Notes under the pieces: generated by a model
Told to the model about the DNA's origin: nothing
Database searches by the model: none
The model's input: only the letters and a program-made list of their open reading frames with translations
Translations under genes and position numbers: made by a program
Assembly (NCBI GenBank): GCA_905221605.1
Contig: CAJNDS010001321.1
Location: forward strand, 1 to 23,248
Length of the DNA stretch: 23,248 nucleotides
Reading direction: 5' to 3'
DNA from: Symbiodinium natans
Taxonomy: Eukaryota > Sar > Dinophyceae > Suessiales > Symbiodiniaceae
Shown here: positions 17,901 through 23,248 of the stretch, piece by piece
Layout: every line of letters starts with the position of its first letter
Position numbering within the stretch: the first letter of the stretch is position 1

Positions 17901-18367
17901 ATATATACACACATATATATATATATAATTAGGGTTTAGGGTTAATTTATATATAGGGGTTAGAGTTTATATATATATATATATATATATAGGGTTTATG
18001 TACGGTTTATATAGGGTTGATAGGGCTTATATAGGGTTTATATAGTGTTTATGGGTTTAGGGTTTAGGGTTTAGGGTTTATATAGGGTTTATATAGGGTT
18101 TATAGGGTTTATAGGGTTTGGGTTTTAGGGTTTATATAGGGTTTAAGGTTTATATAGGGTTTGGGGTTTAGGGCTTAGGGATGCCGATCTACGAACAGTG
18201 TTGCAGATCGAGAATGCATCCCGAATGTCCTGCAGCTCATTCATGAGCTGGGCTTCCTCTAGTTGTAGCTGTTGGATCATCGCTTCAGTGGATTCAAGCT
18301 CCACATGGTTAATCCCCGCATCTAGGGTGGCAGTGCTCCATGACCCGGACTGCACTGCGCCAGCCAT
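15000..18367 (-). CDS. Multi-exon gene, unknown dinoflagellate family
   Basis: Exons by frame, splice sites and phase: 18367-18193, 17778-~17700, ~17622-17530, 17467-17333, ~17286-16965, 16842-16722, 16653-16526, 16469-16413, 16321-16219, 16127-16020, 15956-~15867, 15755-~15645, an unresolved part at 15476-15330, and 15123-15000 ending in TAG. Donors are mainly GT with one clear GC; acceptors are mostly AG|G. Segments in order: a helical N-terminus (MIQQLQLEEAQLMNELQDIR); an acidic then A/P-rich linker; a central domain with EFAKKHWDEGNKKEMAMLLR, DEGWYSASDMKSELGW, AIKFCRTMGDSHCR and LYDGEEEFWVTVRE; a likely coiled-coil half (TGDALTKFCESLLGKLSKVR); and a basic tail ending KRVRGKSGKK. I recall the central motifs as an expanded, unnamed dinoflagellate family. 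No enzymatic motif is seen. The second/third exon border is uncertain. Confidence 0.75.
17800..18185. repeat. Intronic TTTA(TA)nGGG repeat field
   Basis: Lies in the first intron of the multi-exon gene. TTTAGGG, TTTATAGGG and TTTATATAGGG units are mixed with pure TA runs (17891-17926, 17966-17990). Units with different numbers of TA stand next to one another at 18001-18160. Confidence 0.9.
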
Positions 18368-18631
18368 GTGTGCTGTGCAGGGCATCAAGAGGGCCGCGCT
18401 AGGTTCGAGTCTCCAAGACAGGACAGATTTGAAGGCTCAGCAGCACACAAGAGCATGAACGTGCTGAAGAGTGGGCGACAAGCTTGCTTTTCGGCCTTGT
18501 GAAGAACGATGCGTGTGCTTCGCAGCACAATCATCACGAATTTTCGCAGCATCTGTGTGTAACATGTGCTTGCAGACCATCATTTGGTGCCACGGCACCG
18601 ACTTAGGGGGAACACAAAAGAACCCATATTT
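18368..18631. other. Upstream region of the multi-exon gene
   Basis: Unique sequence between the first exon and the ATACGGG repeat. No spliced-leader sequence is recognised; AG dinucleotides upstream of the start could serve as trans-splice acceptors. Short plus-strand frames here are not supported. Confidence 0.4.
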
Positions 18632-18779
18632 TAAATACGGGTTTATACGGGTTAAATACGGGTTTAATACGGTTTAAATACGGGTTCAAAAAAGTAGGTT
18701 ATGACTGCGCTAGTAGCAATATACGGGTTTAATACGGGTTAGTACGGGTTTTTTTATACGGGTTTAATACGGGTTAGGG
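18632..18779. repeat. TTTAATACGGG repeat
   Basis: About ten irregular units of GGGTTTAATAC, split by a short unique insert (18687-18719). It differs from the TA ladder in carrying an AC step before GGG, a further length variant of the telomere-like unit. It lies between two genes. Confidence 0.85.
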
Positions 18780-19070
18780 CTTCTGGGGCTAACCCAAACC
18801 TCAAGCGGCACCCAAAAACGATCTCCACACCTATAGGGGTGATAATAACAAACAGAGAACCCTTGAGAAGCCATGGGTTTTCCAGCAACATTATGACACA
18901 GGCCTCTAGCTCCAGGGTCAAATAGCCTATTGTTGGGGTTCGGTCGGGGCGCGGAAACTGAAGTCTAGATGTTGCTCCTACAAAACCAATGGGTCGGTTG
19001 AACATCTGTCCCTGAAAGCTACATCCCCGAACATCTACAGGGCACCACACAGTTGTTGCAGCGAACGCAT
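18780..19070. other. Downstream region of the methyltransferase-like gene
   Basis: A minus-strand frame stays open through this stretch and continues past the stop of the gene above in another phase. Its translation has no recognised motif. I treat it as 3' untranslated or intergenic sequence. Confidence 0.4.
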
Positions 19071-20917
19071 TCAAGAGGGGAAGCTTCTGGGGATCAGCTC
19101 TCTCCACTCTTCGGGGATTTTGAGCCTTTTGGCCCCACGCAGATACACAAACAGTGGCTCGAAACTCGTGAACTCCCATAGCTCAGGCTCACAATTGTAC
19201 ATCATGGACCGAAAAGTCTCTGTAGCTGCTGGAACCACCTCTGCCTGGGGATATCCCTCGCCGGTGCTCTTGAGGATCTCGCAGTGGCGGGCCAAGTGGC
19301 AGGCAAACTGGACGGGATACTCCCTGGGCAGCAGTTGGGTTTGAGGGTTTAGGGTTTACATAGGGTTTATATAGGGTTAGATATAGGGTTTACATTGCGG
19401 AACCAATCTATAGAAGGTAGAAACCCTAAACCTAAACCCTATATATATATATAGACCCTATATATATCTATAGACCCTAAACCCTGTATAAACCCTATAT
19501 AAACCCTACATAAACCCCTAAACCCTATATAAACCTTAAACCCTATAAAGTGTGTATTTTCCCGATCGGTACACCCATATATTGTAGATGTGCTGTGGGG
19601 CTAGGATACGTGGGGGCAATAGACTCTCTTTCAGAGGCTGGTGCGTTCTACAGCTTATTTGGGACAATGTATGTTAGGGGCTTTGGTGGAAAGTTCAGTT
19701 CTGGGCGTCGGTTTTGAATCGGGATTGAAAAGGGCTCTAATATACACCTGTTAGTACTTGGGGCAGCCAGGCTTCTCGGTGCCTCGTAAAGAGGCTGTTG
19801 CGGTGTAGCACTCCTTTCCTTCACGGTTGATGCTTCTTTTGGTTGTTTTGGTCCGGACTTTCTGACTTTCGGTGAAGGATTTGATGTGCAGCTTTCCTCG
19901 GTCCAAACTTCTAATTTTGGCACTGTTGGCATATCCATAGTGACGCTTCGGTGTGGCCGAAGCAAAGTGGCCCATCCACCAGCTGACACGGAACACCTCA
20001 GGGTCATGAGAAGACGAACATATATACAGTGCAACAGCAGTGTCGCCAGAAACAAGCAACCTACAGACCTCAAAGGAACAACAGCAACCAAGTTACTGCA
20101 GGCCGGTGTCTGGTGATGTAAAGTGCCATGAACAGTTTCCGAAACGTTGGATAAAATTCAAGGCATGATCCTCGGGGTTGTTCGAGGAACCAAGTTCCTC
20201 TGAGAGAGGTTACGAGAAAGATCAGGAGGACGGACCTGCCCAGTCGGTCTATTCAAAGTGGTTTCAGGCTGTAGGATTTCGTGGGAGAGGGGCTTTTTTC
20301 ACGGAGGTCGAAGAGCTCGGCTTGAACTTTAGCTTTGGTATTTGGCCTCTACATATATTATTGGGCTTTGGGGTGGCTCTACATGTAAAAAAAGGATTGG
20401 GTTTATTGCAACTGTGTAGATTGGTGGGCGGGGGGGTGTTTGCTGGTTCCGGGCCTCTCTAAGAGTTGGTTCGCCTGCTTGACAGAGGCATGCTGGGGCA
20501 TGCCGACACTGCTGCACGCAGATCTTTTGGAAGTCCCTCGATTCATCTGAGAGAACGAAGCACATTTCACGGCGAAGATCGCGAAAAAACTCTGTGGCCG
20601 GCCACGCAAAATGAAATAGCAGGCAAGCCTTGGCAGGTGGGGTTTGTGCTCACTTCTTTCTCTGGGAACTTACAGTGCACTTGGTCCTACAAGATGGTCG
20701 CAGGTACAGGGAACAATATGACACAGTCTTTCTTTGCAAGCCACAGAAAGCCACTGGTGTGGGTGAGGTCCATGTAATTTGAGCGATGGCCCGGTTTTTT
20801 TTCGTGGTATTTGACATCGAAACGCCCCGATTTATAGGATTTGCTTCGCATAGCTGCTGTCGTACGTGCTCTTCCAGCATAAAACTCAAGGAAATCATAG
20901 TCCTGAGCTGGCCACAT
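19071..20917 (-). CDS. Cytosine-methyltransferase-like protein, five exons
   Basis: Exons 20917-20742, 20628-20455, 20235-20097, 19996-19776 and 19323-19071 give 320 residues with all phases consistent. Donors are GC, GC, GT and an apparent GA; acceptors are all AG|G. Residues 9-15 FLEFYAG resemble motif I (FxGxG-like) of C5-cytosine methyltransferases. KCASFSQMNRGTSKR at about 80-94 resembles motif IV, with Cys81 in the catalytic place. GTWFLEQPRGS at about 130-140 resembles the motif VI region, but with EQP instead of EN(V/P). Then come VFRVSWWMGHFASATPKRH (from 164), a basic stretch, and an end at PEEWRELIPRSF. I recall this as an abundant dinoflagellate family. The methyltransferase link is my inference from motif order and could reflect only a shared Rossmann fold. 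An upstream exon before the ATG is possible. Confidence 0.75.
19324..19775 (-). repeat. Repeat-bearing intron of the methyltransferase-like gene
   Basis: The 452-base intron has an apparent GA donor and AG|G acceptor. At 19343-19395 it carries TTTAGGG/TTTATATAGGG units and at 19421-19545 the reverse orientation CCCTATATAAAC, so the two arrays are oriented head to head around a 25-base unique centre. Confidence 0.7.
20629..20741 (-). other. Short intron bounded by GGCTTGC repeats
   Basis: 113 bases, GC donor and AG|G acceptor, phase 2. The 7-mer GGCTTGC spans both borders (20742-20736 and 20629-20623). Splicing restores SGFLW-LACYFILRG in frame, whereas reading through gives a stop after 17 codons. 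Confidence 0.65.
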
Positions 20918-21119
20918 TGAGCTGCTTAGGTCTGGCGATTATATATTGACGAAGCAACATAGTAAAAGAGCCTGCGCCAGCTCATCCTCACTGAAGCAGA
21001 AAATCAGCAGGAGGAGGCAGAGCACAAACTCCTACCGCAAACATTCAGGGGTGCGCCTATAGTTAGGGTTTATCGGGCTTATCTAGGGAATTTTAGGGCA
21101 CTAAATATATATGTAGGAC
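20918..21119 (-). other. Region between two exons
   Basis: On the minus strand a hydrophobic open stretch (LCLLLLIFCFSEDELAQALL) runs to a stop at about 20938. It could be part of another exon or chance. Repeat words occur at 21062-21090. Confidence 0.25.
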
Positions 21120-21305
21120 GGGGTGGGCAATTTGAATTTGGGAACGATGCTCCTTCGGAACCTGGAACAACTTGAGGGCGTAAAGCAAGCGATCCACATC
21201 CACCATTGCGAAGCCCCTACCTCCCTGCGCAATACAAAGTTTGAGCACTGGTCCCTCAGCCCAAAACTGTAACATGGCAGGCAGTTCAGGTATTTCGGCC
21301 ACATC
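21120..21305 (-). CDS. Isolated probable exon, unknown product
   Basis: Bounded by a GCGCAG|G acceptor and a possible GT donor, phase 0 at both ends, 62 codons. It reads DVAEIPELPAMLQFWAEG, then a stretch with QGGRGFAMVDVDRLLYALKL and FQVPKEHR. The composition is that of a normal globular protein. It may be an upstream exon of the methyltransferase-like gene or the end of the gene at 21950-22291. TA/telomere-like repeats separate it from the latter. No family is recognised. Confidence 0.5.
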
Positions 21306-21324
21306 CTGCGCCAAATTCGTGTAA

Positions 21325-21512
21325 GTCCCCTTAAACCCTAAATCCTATATATGTATAAACCCTAAACCCATATATATATATATACCCAAACCCCCGATTC
21401 CTTCAGTCTTGCAAAGGACCCATCATCGATCCAGCACACATCAACAATTAAACCCTGAACCCTATATAAACCCTCTATATACATATATATATATATAAAC
21501 CCTTCAGGGTTT
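21325..21512. repeat. CCCTA(TA)nAA repeats
   Basis: CCCTAAA, CCCATATATA and CCCTATATAAAC units with TA runs (21367-21385, 21480-21498), interrupted by unique sequence at 21390-21450. Confidence 0.85.
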
Positions 21513-21520
21513 AGGGTTTA

Positions 21521-21736
21521 GGGTTTATAGGGTTTATAGGGTTTATAGGGTTTATAGGGTTTATAGGGTTTATAGGGTTTATAGGGTTTATAGGGTTTAT
21601 AGGGTTTATAGGGTTTATAGGGTTTATAGGGTTTATAGGGTTTATAGGGTTTATAGGGTTTATAGGGTTTATAGGGTTTATAGGGTTTATAGGGTTTATA
21701 GGGTTTATAGGGTTTATAGGGTTTATAGGGTTTATA
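21521..21736. repeat. 24 perfect copies of GGGTTTATA
   Basis: An uninterrupted 9-base tandem array with no variants, flanked on both sides by ordinary TTTAGGG units (21503-21520, 21737-21757). The unit equals TTTAGGG with one TA inserted. Complete uniformity implies recent expansion. Confidence 0.97.
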
Positions 21737-21757
21737 GGGTTTAGGGTTTAAGGTTTA

Positions 21758-21915
21758 GGTATATATAAACCCTAAACTCTTCACCCTATATAAACCCTAA
21801 ACCCTAAACCCTACATATATATATATATGTATATACAAACCCTAAACCCTATATATATATACACATATATATATATATAAACCCTAAACCCTATATATAT
21901 ATAAGGCCCTATATA
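21758..21915. repeat. CCCTAAA/CCCTATATA array with TA runs
   Basis: Opposite in orientation to the nonamer array on its left, so the two form another head-to-head pair centred near 21758. Four TA/TG runs of 12-20 bases are embedded. Confidence 0.9.
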
Positions 21916-21949
21916 AACACCGCCCGAAAACACAAAGCCCGCAAACCGT

Positions 21950-22291
21950 GGCCGGCAGCACGCTTCTTCGCGAGGCGATCCAAGCGAAGCTTCCATAGAT
22001 TCCCACGTGTGGATTTGGCCTGGGCAAGCTGGAATTCAGGAGATGGGGTTCGTTGCGAGTGGGATGTAAATTAAGTTGGGGAGTCTACTTGCTATGGGTT
22101 TCGGTGCGTTCGGGGGACAAAGTCGGTGTTAGCTAGCTTGCAGAGATTGTTTACACGAGAAAGCTGTGTCGCAATGGCAAAGCTTCAGCAATGTATGAAA
22201 GCCGCCTTTTCTCTAGAGCCGGATGGGTCGAGAACACGGATTTGAGATCTTCGGGGTCGAGGGATCGGCGCTCTTGCTTGTGAGTGGCCAT
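21950..22291 (-). CDS. Small basic protein gene, two exons seen
   Basis: Exon 1 is 22291-22157, starting MATHKQERRSLDPEDLKSVF and followed by STHPALEKRRLSYIAEALPL. A GT donor in phase 0 joins an AG acceptor at 22028, giving LAQAKSTRGNLWKLRLDRLA and KKRAAGHG. The second exon ends near 21950 at a GT donor candidate or runs to a stop in the repeats. The product would be short, helical and strongly basic, with no recognised domain. It could be the 5' part of a longer gene that includes the exon at 21120-21305. Confidence 0.5.
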
Positions 22292-22767
22292 GAGTCTCAG
22301 CATCAGTACCCCCCATGTATTTACCTATAGGCAAAAGACAAGAGAAGATCGAGATGAGTCTACATCAGGGAAGCTATATACTCACATAGCTCCTATAGCG
22401 CCTCGATCCCAGACAAATGGAAATCGTGAGGGCCCGATCGATGTAGCCAAGGCAGCCAGCGATGCTGTTCACAACTATAGCAAATTCCACGTCACGCAGA
22501 TAGCGCTTTCTGTTCTGCTGGCAACGATCTTAGCAAGCGACTGGCCACCTGAAAAGCAACCTGCTGCAGACTAAGCACAAGTCCTTTCTTGGAGGGTGGC
22601 CTTGTCACCCCAAGCAGGGTTGTTCATTTCACCCTGCACCCCAACGACAACGTCGCACACCTATCCTCAAAGAGGCTGTGCACTGCAGCACACATCCTAC
22701 ACTGAACCCAGGGCCCCAAAATCTTCTCCACCGCAACGGCCAAAAGGCTTTGCCTGAAATGGCGGCA
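22292..22767. other. Interval with ambiguous open frames
   Basis: Both strands are open over 22330-22570: the plus strand includes IDVAKAASDAVHNYSKFHVT and reaches a stop near 22574; the minus strand includes VEFAIVVNSIAGCLGYIDRA. Neither has a recognised family. Given that all other genes here are on the minus strand, I do not call a plus-strand gene. Confidence 0.3.
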
Positions 22768-22905
22768 TCACTTCTTACTGGGCGTGACACCCAGCACTTT
22801 CTTCAAGTAGTCCAGGGCACACTTGGCCACACATTCGCAAATGTTGTCCATATTGACATCGTCCATCTCCTTCAGCAAGCGCATGCACCACTTGAAGAAG
22901 GGGTC
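22768..22905 (-). CDS. Terminal exon of an unknown gene
   Basis: A CCCGCAG|G acceptor opens a phase-0 frame of 45 codons to a TGA. It reads DPFFKWCMRLLKEMDDVNMD, then NICECVAKCALDYLKKVLGV and a TPSKK end. It is cysteine-containing, helical and ends in lysines, like the last exon of the multi-exon gene. The upstream exons should lie to the right, partly beyond the window. The frame stays open through the acceptor for about 80 more bases, so the exon could be longer. Confidence 0.5.
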   Translation of the reverse strand, partial: DPFFKWCMRLLKEMDDVNMDNICECVAKCALDYLKKVLGVTPSKK

Positions 22906-23028
22906 CTGCGGGAACCCAACCCCATCACAGAACGCTGGCTTTTGAGGCAAGAAAAAGTACATCCATATAGGAAACGTAGCAAACAAAAAAGAGCCTTCTC
23001 ATTTATGGTCCCGGTTCTCAGCTCGGCA

Positions 23029-23248
23029 GCCCCCCCCCCCTCCCCCCACCCCAAACCCTATATATGTATATACATACACTCCAAACCCTAAATGTAATTA
23101 CACATAGCCCTAAACCCTATATATATAAACTCTAAACCCTAAAAACTATATATGTAAAACCGTAAAACCCTAACCCCTAAAACCAACCCACACAACCACA
23201 CCACAGGGGAGGGGGCAGGGGGGGGAGGGGGGGGGGAGGCGGGGGGGG
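23029..23248. repeat. C tract, CCCTATATA repeats and G-rich right edge
   Basis: A C-rich tract (23029-23050), CCCTA(TA)nAA units with TA runs (23051-23165), a third copy of the CCTAAAACCAACCCACA motif (23176-23203), and a G-rich end. The order motif-then-G-run also occurs at 13484-13541. Confidence 0.9.

Noticed and set aside
21811-21996. Minus-strand frame ending in YIYIYI repeats
   Set aside because: Mostly TA-rich repeat translation; the real exon here is in another frame at 22028-21950.
22284-22574. Plus-strand frame of 96 codons
   Set aside because: It overlaps the better-supported minus-strand exon starting at 22291, has no motif, and would be the only plus-strand gene in this half.

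Overview
The window reads as nuclear DNA of a dinoflagellate, most likely of the Symbiodiniaceae/Suessiales type. Three things support this. Arabidopsis-type telomere heptamers (TTTAGGG/CCCTAAA) are everywhere. The protein-coding exons are short, and their introns use GT, GC or apparently GA donors with mostly AG|G acceptors, which is a dinoflagellate habit. The translated exons resemble gene families that I recall as greatly expanded in Symbiodinium-type genomes; that recollection was not checked by a search. No bacterial operon, rRNA, tRNA, CRISPR or spliced-leader gene was seen.

Layout. Positions 1 to about 10,370 are repeat-dominated. Dozens of TTTAGGG and CCCTAAA arrays, in both orientations, alternate with unique islands of roughly 60-300 bp. 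Several islands have a coding-like reading frame, and one (9289-9387, plus strand) looks like a complete internal exon. Others are small fold-back (hairpin) elements. One array pair (1236-1555) is a head-to-head, telomere-fusion-like junction with mirrored variant repeats. Positions 10,370-10,751 are a transition, and the repeats change character here. To the right, most arrays carry TA inserts of the form TTTA(TA)nGGG, including 24 perfect copies of a 9-mer at 21521-21736.

Positions 10,752 to about 22,905 hold genes that all lie on the minus strand. In transcription order (right to left) they are: a terminal exon (22905-22768); a small basic-protein gene (22291-21950); an isolated exon (21305-21120); a five-exon gene with DNA cytosine-methyltransferase-like motifs (20917-19071); a gene of about 14 exons of unknown function with a coiled-coil-like C-terminal half (18367-15000); a two-exon GIY-YIG-nuclease-like gene (14269-12907); and, only 44 bp further on, a two-exon gene for a 631-residue protein with faint DNA-transposase-like features (12862-10752). 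Introns of three of these genes are filled by the telomere-like and TA-rich repeats.

The exon models were built by hand from reading-frame continuity, splice-site sequence and intron phase. Functional labels are by recalled family motifs only. The pairing of nuclease-like, transposase-like and methyltransferase-like genes suggests mobile-element-derived gene families rather than a metabolic pathway, but no element ends were found that would join them.
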